This document shows positions 52,991-63,479 of a DNA stretch of 64,000 bases, one piece after another. How positions within the stretch are numbered: position 1 is the first letter of the stretch; every line of letters starts with the position of its first letter. The DNA comes from Mucor racemosus (taxonomy: Eukaryota > Mucoromycota > Mucoromycetes > Mucorales > Mucoraceae): the NCBI GenBank assembly GCA_027405735.1, contig JAPEHQ010000013.1:1426001-1490000 (forward strand), in the 5' to 3' direction. A program made the translations under genes and the position numbers. The notes under the pieces were generated by a model. That model had not been told where the DNA came from and ran no database searches. It worked only from the letters and a program-made list of their open reading frames with translations.

Positions 52991-53136
52991 AATAAGTCGT
53001 GAAGGACAGAACGAACAAAATAAATTGTAATTTTTTTATTGCTTAATTAATTAATTAATAAGGAAAATAATTACATAAATATTATAAAGTGTGATTGTTA
53101 GCTTTTACATAGAAAAATCTAAAAATCATTTTTCAT

Positions 53137-53167
<31 letters not shown>

Positions 53168-54104
53168 CGTTTTATTATGCTCACTGGAAACTTTAATTAT
53201 ATTTTCTACTGAAATAAAGTCAGCTTTTGCATTACTGTACCTAGCATGGTTACATGATATAGGGCAAAAATAGCAGATTTTTCTTTATATTTCAATCAGG
53301 AATAAAGATTTTTTTTGATAACCAAATTGCTGCTGATACTCAGCAAATAGCAGTATTATATACCAAAGAAAAACAATATGATCAAGTTACTCAATATTGC
53401 ACAAATCGAGGAAAACAAAATAGCAGATAAGTAGAAGGACGGCAATTAAAAAAAGCAAACATAGAGGGGACGTTTGTCCTAGTTGCTAGACTTATGCGCT
53501 TTACAGATAGTTCAAACGGAGAGGTTGTGGGTGGGTTCGAAACTCGTGTAAGCGGATTTTCTTCGGAACTTGTGCTTGCCGGGCTAGAAGCGCAGCTAAT
53601 CAACCCCTCGCTTTTTTTCTTCGTTTTACATTTCTATGCGCAGCTTTCAAAAGACAACCAATTGTTTTCTTCTTTTCTCTACTCGGAAATCCATTTTCTT
53701 TATGAATATTTTATTTTACAAGCACAAGAGAGAGACATTCTACACGCAATAATTTACTAATGGAAACTGTAATGTATTGTCAGGCCTACTACTGTCTGTA
53801 TATTTTGATTTTGGTTTTCATCCAGTAAGTAACAAATAGAATATTACTAACTGTAACATAAAGGCATACATAATGGAGTATCTCTAGTCATTTTTTAGAA
53901 AGACTTGAAAAGAGCTCAGCAAATAACATTGTTAATCATATTTGGATTTCTATCAGTTCCTGCTTCAGTCATCACCGGCTAGAAATTGGTTTGTCACCAA
54001 CTTTAACTTAACCTTAAAAAATGACTTCAGGATAATTATTATTGCATGAACAATACTATTTAAGGTATATAACTCTTCACCCAAGAGACACTTTATATTT
54101 AAAA
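52991..54104. other. Intergenic region with AT microsatellite and tRNA-like segment
   Basis: An alternating AT run lies at about 53146-53166. A tRNA-derived segment is listed separately (53468-53625). Short frames in both orientations at 53391-53760 overlap that segment and are not accepted as genes. Confidence 0.5.
53468..53625 (+). ncRNA. tRNA-derived SINE or tRNA pseudogene
   Basis: TTTGTCCTAGTTGCTAGACTT resembles a tRNA A box, and GGGTTCGAAACTC (53533-53545) is a good B box about 60 bp downstream, preceded by the CGGAGAGGTTGTG context common in tRNAs. A small duplication (GGGTGGG) disturbs the T arm, and no full acceptor stem can be paired, so a working tRNA is unlikely. The segment is locally more GC-rich than its surroundings and ends at a T run (53611-53617), as a polymerase III transcript would. 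A SINE head is the best reading, with one copy seen. Confidence 0.4.
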
Positions 54105-54720
54105 GCTTGGGAATAATGCCCAAAGGTATGTATAGGCTTCCATCAATTTATTATTTATCATCATGCATGTTGTATTTTGTATTCCACCAAGTACCATATG
54201 TTATTACCTTCTACCGTATCAGTACATCTTATTATAATCTATTGTCTACAACATGCATTGAAGTGCAAAGTCTTGATGTCCGATATAAAAAACCCCTAGC
54301 TTACCAAGTTTAATCCAGTAATTACCAAGGATGCTTGAACCTCAATTATGATACCATATTATTTTATCCCAGCAATTAATCAACCAAGTAGCTATCAAAT
54401 CAACATTTAAGCACATCTAGTGCAGCATTGAAACAAGATAACTCACATGCTCTGTAAGCACTGTTAAATTATGATTGATCCATTTCAGTCTATTATAGGT
54501 TACTATCAAATAGACCTAATGGTTCAATAGTGCCTTAAATTACATCTCAGGATCTCAATGTCAAATCAATATAAAAGGCCATACTTTTATATCTAATATT
54601 TAAATATACGATATCTTGTTTTTATTATACAGTTGAAGAACTGTTTCATTACTCATTCTCTTTTAATTGTATTCTTTTTTAAGTATTATTTATCAAACCT
54701 GAAAATATATGACACTTTGG
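54105..54720. repeat. Dispersed repeat family D, copy 2
   Basis: It is collinear with 45170-45760, including the AAGTTTAATCCAGTAATTACCAAG, ATCTCAGGATCTCAATG and ATATAAAAGGCCATAC stretches and the final GAAGAACTGTTTCATTACTC block shared with the inverted-repeat arms. Confidence 0.7.
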
Positions 54721-55189
54721 ATGTATTGTTGCGCATTAATTGTAACTACTACTAGGGTTTTACTATATAAAAATATGGTGTAAACTAGCATCGATTTACT
54801 AAAACACCAATTATAGACTGAGACCTTGGATGTGAGACTTCTGACGGGTATTGGCATAATACCTATTCTCATGTAAAGTTTGATGTTATTGGAATCGAAA
54901 TTCAACAAGATAGAGCTTTTGTTGTTGGTTGTTTAATATTATAAAAAGTCAGTTTCAAATGGTTTCGGATTTTTTCGCCCAGTATTAAGTCGAATTTCGT
55001 CAAATCTTCAAAGGAGCTGTATCTTTCCTCTATGGGTCATTGGTATCTGCCGAAATAAAAGAGTTAATACCAAAAAATAAATGTATTGGCTTAATAATTG
55101 GCTAGAAATTGACCTAAAATTGATGGTAAAAGATTAAGTACCAAAATTAAGGTATTAATTTTTGTATTCACAAGATAGATCCAATTGAA

Positions 55190-56020
55190 AACTAATCTTC
55201 ATTTGTTGCTTCAGCTAAAAATATTGATTTTTTGTTGAGATAATCAGTGTAATGGTTCACATTACAGCTTAAAGCTTATGATAACTGAGTTCAAAAACCT
55301 ATGTACCAAATTGGTCGAAAAATGATTAAAAAAACAAAATCGTTTAGATATTCATGAACTGCTGCAAAGTAAGTAAGCCTAGCATATTAAATAATTTTTG
55401 TACAGTTTTGAATTTTGTATCTATTGAAATAAAACTTAAATAAATGTTTTGCGTTAAATTTTGCGCAAAATGCAATTGAAATTTTGGAGGTTTTTTGAAC
55501 ATACGCATTACTTTTTATAACCATATTTTAAATATAAGTTATGGAAAAAATGCGCAAAAAAATTATCTATCGATCAAGCTATTGTACAATCTTCTAGCAG
55601 CATTATTCGTAGAGAAAGCAACATTTTTGTCATTTTTTTTTCAAATTCAGAATTCGGGATGAGAGTATGCAGGAGAAAAACTGAACCTAGAAGCGAAGTT
55701 ATCTTTTTGTGCACATTTTTGAGGATATCTCCACGAAAAATGAGTATTTTGAAAAGAATTAAATTGCATACGGTAGAACTCTTCGAGCTCTATGATATTA
55801 ATGTAAAAAATGTATTAATTGATATAATAAATATTTTGTAATTTACTACAAAATAGTCAACTAAATGAAATAAAAAAAAAATGCCCAGAAGTTTTTGTAT
55901 TGAAATATGTTATATATAATACTTTAAAACAAGTAAGTTCCATAATTAGAGGTTGTTAGTATAGCTTGACTTTTCGTAGAGATATGAAGCCCCAAAGTTT
56001 TTGATTTTAGCAGTAAAATT
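55190..56020. repeat. Dispersed repeat family C, copy 4
   Basis: It is collinear with copies 2 and 3: TTTGTTGAGATAATCAGTG, GCAATTGAAATTTTGGAGG, GGGATGAGAGTATGCAGG, GGATATCTCCACGAAAAATGAG and CTTTTCGTAGAGATATGAAG. It is more diverged than copy 2, with the short frame disrupted. The segment 54960-55150 upstream also matches 14425-14600. Confidence 0.75.
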
Positions 56021-56094
56021 AGGGGTGCTGTTGAGCTCAGCTTATACTAGTAAATTTGGCTTGTAAAACCCGGCTCGACGCCAATACTACTATT

Positions 56095-56245
56095 AATAAT
56101 AATAATAATGTGCCATAATGGTGGAACATCATGCTGTAACATCATGCTGAAAACGTGGTTCCGTTGATATTCAATTGATAGAACCTTTCCTGAACTATTG
56201 TTTTACTTTTGGATTTGACATTTAGTTAAGAATGATACATCGCGG
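56095..56245. repeat. Repeat E (150 bp), copy 2
   Basis: It matches 14785-14935: CATAATGGTGGAACA, repeated CATCATGCTG-type units, GGTTCCGTT, CCTGAACTATTG, AAGAATGATACAT. It is preceded by an AAT microsatellite. It is non-coding. Confidence 0.65.
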
Positions 56246-56692
56246 TCCCTACTTTCAAATGAGAAAGCCGTAGATTTCAACTATTTTCAACTTCCTTGTC
56301 TTATAAAGCACATGAATTTCAACGGAATGGTAAAACATTCTCCTATCTTTTAGTAGCTCCAATAATCTTCTGAATGAAAAGATGTGTGTGATATTTTACA
56401 GATTTCGAGCTGCATAAATCCAGTTATTAGGTAACATGATGCTGAAGCACATTTCGTAGCACAAACCACATGCATTTTGTCCACTTTCTTCGTGACTGCA
56501 ATAAAATGCTCTGATTATAATTTTTTCGTAAATTTCAACAGGGAGAGACCTGTATATTTGACATATATACCATACCGTTCCCCTCCTTTTGATATATTTT
56601 CATTGTATATATAATATAAGTAAATTTCCAGTATTTATTAGCATTCAACTCTTTCTTCTCTCTGTATATAATATATAACTTATTGGTCTTTA
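56246..56692. promoter_or_regulatory. Upstream region of the mitochondrial DNA polymerase gene
   Basis: Unique sequence with TATATATAATATAAG near 56608 and a CT-rich run before the start codon. No other gene is seen. Confidence 0.4.
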
Positions 56693-59600
56693 ATGATATC
56701 GAAAAGATTCGTAGTTCAAAATCTTGTAAAAAGATCTTTCCTTAAAAGATATCTACAAACATCACAGCGTCTGTATAGTAACGAACAAGGTAGACCGCTA
56801 AATGATTTAATCATATCACATTAATTTTGACATCGTTCAATAGTAAAAATAAATCCTGCTCATGTCCAATTATTATCACCCAATTTGCAATCGCAATTGT
56901 TTAAGCCTTATTCATCTAAATCAAACGACAAAAGTGAGGAGACACAAGTCAAAGAAGCTTATGCGGAAGAACATTTGACATTGCAAGATATTTGGGGAAA
57001 AAAGAATGAAATTAATGCACCTATCGACGTTCAATTGCCTAAATTATTAGGTGCCAATTTAGAAGAACATTTCATGCGCATCGGATTAGAACAAGCATCA
57101 CCGTACCTAGATCAATGCGAGCAACTAACAAAGATAGATTTACCCGAAATTCCAAAAGTATGGAAGAAAGCATCGGGATGGACAAGATATAAAGATGGAA
57201 AATCGTACAAAGTTGATTATCCCTTAGAGTCTGCTCTGGTTTTTGATGTAGAAGTTTTAATGTCAGAAGGAAAATACCCCACAATGGCAGTGGTAGCATC
57301 GGAAGAAGCATGGTATTCATGGACTTCACCATATTTATTAGGAGAAACTAAAAATAAAGAACAACTCATACCTTTTGGAGATAACAATGAAAAGCGACTT
57401 ATTGTGGGACACAATGTCGGTTATGATCGTGCTCGCATTGCCGAGGAATACAGTCGTCAAGAGTCCAACATTCGCTACGTAGATACCATGAGCTTGCATA
57501 TAGCAGTAGCCGGTCTCTGCTCACAACAACGCCCTGCTTGGAACATGGAGGTTAAACGACGAAATCAAGATACATTAGACGGTGCATCGGCTGTAGATAG
57601 ATTGGATCAAACCAAGTTTTTCGATGTTAGTTCATTGAATAGTTTGAAGGATGTTGCCAAATTTTATTGTCAAGTGGAAATGGATAAATCTCAACGATCT
57701 TATTTTGAAGTGGGTGATTTAAATGACATTCAAACCAATTTTAATGATTTGATGACCTATTGTGCACAAGATGTCAAGCTGACGCATGATATTTATAGAG
57801 TTGTATTTCCTCGTTTTCGCCAAAATTGCCCTCATCCAGTTTCATTTACGGGTATGTTGAACATGGGTAGCTCCTTTTTACCTGTTACCGAGAAATGGGA
57901 AGATTATTTGGAAAAATCTGTGGGTAAGCATAAGGAGTTGGATGATATGTTGGACATTAAATTACGAGATTTGGCCGAGAAAGCCAGAGCTTTCGTCGAT
58001 GAGCCCGAAGAATGGCAAAAAGATCCATGGCTAAGTCAATTAGATTGGTTTGTCAACCCTCGCCAACGAAAATTGAAAGGACAGCCTAAATGGTATAAAG
58101 ATGCCTATGATTCCAAAGCTGAAAAACTCAAGATTACCACTCGTTCACGAATTGCGCCTTTATTGCTACGTTTAAAATGGCAAGGATATCCATTGCATTT
58201 TGTCACAGCTTCTGGTTGGTGTTATAAAGTGCCTGCATTGGAAGCAAATGACACACAAAAATTAAAATCAATACTTCAAGACGATGATTATTATTATTTA
58301 AAAGTTCCTCATAAAGATGGTGAATCAGCTAATTGTGGAAATCCTCTCTCCAAGGGTTACATTGGAGCATTTGAAGATAAAGTACTTACATCTGAATATG
58401 AAGCAGCTCGAGAAGCATTAGAATTAAATGCAAAATCTGCATATTGGATCAGTTCTAGAGAAAGAATTTTAAATCAATTTGTTGTATGGGAATCCAACTC
58501 TACTGTAAATATGCAACTTCCACCAAAAGGTGAAGGGAAATATGGCATTATTTTACCCCAAATGGTTGCCATGGGAACAGTAACTCGTCGTGCAGTGGAA
58601 AAAACTTGGTTGACAGCAAGCAATGCTAAATTAAATCGTATTGGATCTGAATTAAAATCAATGGTTCAGGCACCAGAAGGTTACAAGATTGTAGGTGCTG
58701 ATGTAGATTCGGAAGAACTTTGGATTTCTAGTGTGATTGGTGATGCGCAATTCGGTTTTCATGGTGCTACAGCTTTAGGTTGGATGACATTACAAGGCTC
58801 CAAGTCGGAGGGCACCGATCTTCATTCAAAAACTGCACAAATTTTGGGTATCAGTAGAGATAAAGCCAAGATTTTCAATTATGCAAGAATTTATGGTGCT
58901 GGTATAAAGTATGCAACTAGTTTATTGATGCAATACAACCAGGGTATGGATTTAGAAGCTGCTAAAGTACGAGCAGCTGAACTGTACTCGAGTACAAAAG
59001 GTGAAAAGGAACATTCAGTGCGCAATCCTTTCAAGAAGCCCTTTTGGCATGGTGGATCCGAAAGTTATATGTTTAATGCATTAGAAGATATTGCGCTTTC
59101 AAAGGAACCCAAAACTCCAATTTTAGGATGTTCTATCACTGATGCACTCAAACCAAAATATACAGGAAAACAATTTTTGACATCTCGTATCAATTGGGTA
59201 GTTCAAAGCTCTGGTGTAGATTATCTTCATTTGTTAATTGTGTCAATGGCGCATTTAATTGAAAGATATCAAATTGATGCAAGGTTTATGTTAAGTGTGC
59301 ATGATGAGGTTCGCTATTTGACATCTGTACAAGATCAGCATCGAACTGCATTTGCATTACAAGTAGCAAATGTATGGACAAGAGCTTTATTCAGTTATAA
59401 ATTGGGAATTCATGATCTGCCTCAGGTAAACATTTAATTTGATCATGTCATATCTTTTTCGCTCTAATACTAACATGAAATATTAGAGTGTCGCTTTTTT
59501 CTCGGCTGTAGATATTGATCATGTCCTTCGTAAAGAACCCAATATGACATGTTTGACACCTTCACATGAAGAAAAGATATCTGAAGGTGTAAGCTGTACA

Positions 59601-59876
59601 TTATTAGACACAATTGATGAATTATCAAATGGAAAAGAAGGACAGAAAGAATGTTTGCTAGGGAATTCCATTGAAACAAATGGAATTCATGTAAATCAAG
59701 AAACTATCCTTGATCTACTTGAAAAAGTAAATCTAAAGGATGATACCAAGGATTGTAATTTACCATTTTTAAAAGCACAAATGTACAAGAATTATAAAAG
59801 CCACATTGACCCCTCATTAAGTGGCAATAGAGCTACGGAAAGAGTAGTTAAAAATAGACGAACAATAAATAAATAA
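56693..59876 (+). CDS. MIP1: Mitochondrial DNA polymerase gamma catalytic subunit (MIP1/POLG)
   Basis: Three exons, 56693-56789, 56844-59425 and 59487-59876, with 54- and 61-nt introns (the second with TACTAAC), give 1,022 residues. The N-terminus is a mitochondrial presequence (MISKRFVVQNLVKRSFLKR). The 3'-5' exonuclease keeps Exo I FDVE (Asp167, Glu169), Exo II GHNVGYD (Asn223, Asp227) and Exo III YCAQD (Tyr338, Asp342). Polymerase motifs are A GADVDSEE (Asp652), B RDKAKIFNYARIYGAG and C HDE (852-854). All catalytic residues are present, so a proofreading replicase for mtDNA is expected. The last about 100 residues, after VLRKEPNMTCLTPS, form an acidic C-terminal extension beyond the conserved fold. 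Its stop is 61 bp from that of the convergent WBP2-like gene. Confidence 0.97.
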
Positions 59877-59937
59877 TAAAAGTGCTCAGCATCATTATGA
59901 AATTATTTAGGAATTGTGTACAACTTTATTTTCTTTT

Positions 59938-60528
59938 TTAGCTATATGCAGGAGGAGCAACAGCAACTGAATTGCTGCGAGTTGCTTCAAAATATGAAGG
60001 TAAATTATCTTGCTGAGGTTGTGATGGTTGTGATGGTTGTTGATAACTATGAATATGGCTAGAAAAGATTGCCGAAGTAGCCATTTTAATGTATTCTTTC
60101 AATGATTCTCGTCTGTTGGCGTCCTTTTTATTCTTAAATTTGATATCTATTCTTATAGTTTCATTTCGAATTGTTTCAATATCAAACCGTAGCTTTCGTT
60201 TATGCAATCTTGTATCGGACTTGAGAGATTGGAAATCAGACAGTTGCATTTCGCATGTATCAAAATTATTTGGATCTGTTGGTGCAATACTTGTTGATTG
60301 CGATAGTAGAACAAGTCGCTTATTGGTAAGATGAATTGATGCTATTTCTGATTTTTTATATGTAGTTGTACCATGGTGTTTATAGTACACATTTGCTTGA
60401 ATTGCTTCTTGATTAAAATAGAAACTTTCATTTACTAATGGTACTGGCACTCGGTATATTACAACTGGCTGTCCATATTTTGGTTTTTTAGTATTTAAAT
60501 ACACTCTAGTATTATCAAAAGATGCCAT
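59938..60528 (-). CDS. WBP2-like GRAM-domain protein with PPxY motif
   Basis: An intronless gene of 196 residues. A GRAM/PH-like fold covers about residues 40-140 (YYKHHGTTTYKKSEIASIHLT in two blocks, NKRLVLLSQS, RIDIKFKN). The C-terminal tail is Gln/Ser/Pro-rich and ends LPSYFEATRS...APPAYS, so it has LPSY and PPAY motifs of the kind bound by WW domains of Nedd4/Rsp5-type ligases. This is the WBP2/WBP2NL layout. It is probably an adaptor or substrate for a HECT ubiquitin ligase at membranes; this role is inferred from the motifs. It is convergent with MIP1. Confidence 0.75.
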   Translation of the reverse strand: MASFDNTRVYLNTKKPKYGQPVVIYRVPVPLVNESFYFNQEAIQANVYYKHHGTTTYKKSEIASIHLTNKRLVLLSQSTSIAPTDPNNFDTCEMQLSDFQSLKSDTRLHKRKLRFDIETIRNETIRIDIKFKNKKDANRRESLKEYIKMATSAIFSSHIHSYQQPSQPSQPQQDNLPSYFEATRSNSVAVAPPAYS

Positions 60529-61335
60529 TTATATAAAGAGTACACAAAAGATATAAAAGAGAGAGAAAAAAAAAAGAAACAAGCCTAATTTATACATTAT
60601 ATTTCGATCAAATGGTAGAAAAAAATTTGCTTTGTATAGCGGGGGTTTCAAATGCTGGTAATAATTGAGGGAAAATAGTAGTATGATATCCCCAATGATG
60701 ATTTCTGTTTACATGACACACCCTATTTATCCGAATGCACTGTAATTATCACAATATTCCATACCTGGATAATGATTTTCACAGTGTAATCCTTTTGCTT
60801 GTTATTTTACCCGTTAGATCTAGATTGATTTGATGATTTGGTTGCCTTTTTTAAATCGATTACCGGTTTATATAAATATATATTCTCGTAAAAAGGGGTT
60901 CAAGTCTGTCGGTTACAAATACATAATAATCCTTCTTCAACTGTTATAATTTTAACGTTTCACAAATGATAAGGCACTGGTTTAAAATACTGTTCGCCCC
61001 TTTTGAACTAAATATTCTTATCGTTCCATATAAGCTAAGCATAATCTTAATGAGCTCATTCAAATGATAACAGATCAATTTCTACTATAATTAGCATCTC
61101 AAGTACTAGTAACAGAACCAGCCTTATATTAGCAGATATCAATCTACACCAAATTATAGAGAGTATTTTAGAGGAGTTTAATTAACATTGAATGATAATG
61201 GGGTCTCACGATGAATTTAAAGTTCGCAGAGCTGAAGAGAGGGAGCATGACCTTTCGCATTAATTAATAAAGGGCGCCTCTTCTTTTGTTGATTACTTTT
61301 TTATTTTTTTCCACGCTACAATTACTTGCAAAAAA
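60529..61335. other. Divergent intergenic region (WBP2-like and cytidine deaminase promoters)
   Basis: An 807-bp gap between divergently transcribed genes. TATAAATATATAT lies near 60871-60890, with a CT- and T-rich stretch before the deaminase start. No other gene or repeat is seen. Confidence 0.5.
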
Positions 61336-62082
61336 ATGTCTTCAGGAACCCTTAGTAAAGAAGAACAAGCAAATCTCTTTAGTTTGGCATTGACAGGTAT
61401 AAATCCAAGTTTGTTGCCATGGCAACCAAGTTTTTTTTTATAGAAAAACTAAATCATTCTTCTTATTTATAGCAAGAGAAACATCTTATTCCCCTTATTC
61501 AAAGTTTAGAGTAGGTGCTGCTTTAATGTCAACAGATGGTACATTATTCAAAGGTAATTAATACATATATCCTGTCCATGTATTTTGACTTAATAAGAAC
61601 TAACCAATGTTTCAGGTTGTAATGTTGAAAATGCTTCTTATGGTAAGTAAATTTCACATCTACAGAGTAAAATAGAAGCCTAATTTGCGTAAATGTAGGC
61701 GCTGCTATTTGTGCCGAAAGAACCGCTTTTGTTAAAGCAGTGGTAAGTGTAAACCGAAACATTATATTACATGTGGTGAACTCTTTCATTACAAATAGAG
61801 CGAAGGCCATTTGAAATTTCTTGCTTTAGCAGTATCCACTGATCAGGATGATTTTGTTTCACCATGCGGTATTTGCAGGTAGAAAGAAAGAAAAGTGTAG
61901 ATTCAACAAGTAAATTCATTTAAATTAATATTATATATAGACAATTTATTTCAGAATTTGTATCAAAGGATATGCCTGTTTACTTTTTAAACAAGAATGG
62001 AGATCATCGTGAATATAAGTTTGAACAATTGTTGCCATTTGCCTTTGACCATGATACTTCAAAAGAATTTCTTCAAAATTAG
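61336..62082 (+). CDS. CDD1: Cytidine deaminase (pyrimidine salvage), 6 exons
   Basis: Exons 61336-61396, 61473-61553, 61616-61642, 61699-61742, 61799-61878 and 61941-62082 give 144 residues, the normal length for homotetrameric cytidine deaminases. Zinc and catalytic residues are Cys61-Ala-Glu63 (CAE) and Cys94-x2-Cys97 (PCGICRQ). NVENASYG (50-57) is the nucleoside-binding segment. It converts cytidine and deoxycytidine to uridine and deoxyuridine. Exon 3 is only 27 nt and encodes just that substrate-binding segment. All junctions are phase-consistent and GT-AG. Its stop lies 12 bp from that of the convergent J-protein gene. Confidence 0.96.
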
Positions 62083-62094
62083 GGTATTCTTTAT

Positions 62095-62879
62095 TTATTT
62101 CATCATGCCTGATGCACCTGCTGTAACAAATCTTGCTAATAAACCTGTTAAAATATCTCTTCTTTGATCCATGTTCAATTTTTGAAAAGCTGTATAGACA
62201 GAAACACCTTTGTGATCTCTTACTTGACCTAGTGTTTTTCCTGCAAATGCGCCCTATTTACACATAATTTTACTTTGTTTAGTATATTGATCTCTGTGAT
62301 TTATCCACGTTATTTACAACTTACAACTGCTGCACCAGGAACATTACCAATAATAAATCCTAAAACTGCGCCTGAACAAGCACCAAATACTCTCCAAATA
62401 TGCGAAGGATGTTCAACTAATTTAAATTAAAAATCGCAGCCATTGAATAACCTTTCTCTCTCCCACTCAATTTTCATTTACCTTCAGGCTTCAATAATTC
62501 CTCAAAAATATTTCCAAAGATTTGATTTGCTTGTGCTGTAGAAGCATTAGGCATAGCAGATGCAAATGACGTAAATCGGTCATGATGTTTGGCTCGAGAC
62601 TTATCGTAAGATTCCTTTCTTGAACGATCCCCCAAAATATAGTAAGCATCAGCAATTAATTGAAATTTCTTAGTAGCTTCTTCTCGCTCTTCACGAGAAG
62701 CAGTTTTGGGTAGGCGATCAGGATGACTTAAGAGTGCTTGTTTTTTGTAGGCTAAAGGTATTTTAATAAATGCTTGGCATTAAATTTATGTATTTGTATA
62801 TTTTACCTTCACGAATATCATCGTGTGAAGCGTCTGTGGGGATTTCAAGTATAGAATAATAATCAGGTACGTTGGACAT
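62095..62879 (-). CDS. J-domain (DnaJ-like) co-chaperone with glycine-rich C-terminal segment
   Basis: Exons 62807-62879, 62482-62751, 62325-62416 and 62095-62253 give 197 residues. The J domain is at the N-terminus (DYYSILEIPTDASHDDIREAYKKQ across the first splice, HPD at 34-36, FQLIADAYYILGD), so it should stimulate an Hsp70 ATPase. The middle has a PNASTAQANQIFGNIFEELLKPE stretch, and the C-terminal part a GACSGAVLGFIIGNVPGAAVGAFAGKTLG run with small-residue (glycine-zipper) spacing that could be a membrane hairpin. This is close to fungal J-proteins of unknown client. Exact orthology is not assigned. It is convergent with cytidine deaminase, 12 bp apart. Quoted stretches are given only as landmarks. 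Confidence 0.9.
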
Positions 62880-63479
62880 TTTTTTTTTTTTTTGTTGTAT
62901 CAAAAAATAAGGAACAAAACTAAAAAGAAAGAGAAAATAAACAAGAAAAAAAAAACTTGATTGATGCATTTTAGTATCGTAGTAGGCGATGACTCCAGTG
63001 AATCACGCTGTCATGTACTACGTCAGTGTTAATACTAAATGTATCGGCAAGGTGTCTCAATTAAGTTTGCAGCGTACATTATGTCTCGAAAGAGATTAGC
63101 GTTTTAAAACTTGCAGTAGTGCTTGGCTTTTGCCATTATATTGATATTGAATATAGTAAAGGCTAGTGTTTGATGAGGACGTAGATCACAAACTCTATTT
63201 GCTATATAGTGCAACCCGCGGACTGTAGTATCTGTTTGGCTGTGCCCATCAAGGCGTTTACACCAATTTGGTAATAAACTATTTCAATTCAGCTACTACT
63301 GAAACACTCAATGTCCAAAGTTATAGAATGATTTTCGATGTAAAAGCGTTCAGAACTAAGATACAAATGAGTGCATTTGAATCATAAGGTTCAACCAAAA
63401 CGACCTAATCAAACAAATTTTGATGATATTAACGTCTACACACTCGAGTAAAATTAACTTTTTAATAATTTATTTTCAA
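62880..63479. other. Intergenic region, nothing recognised
   Basis: The upstream side of the J-protein gene (A/T-rich runs at 62880-62950), then unique sequence up to the reverse copy of repeat C. A short frame at 62763-62969 is the first J-protein exon read on past its donor. Confidence 0.5.
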
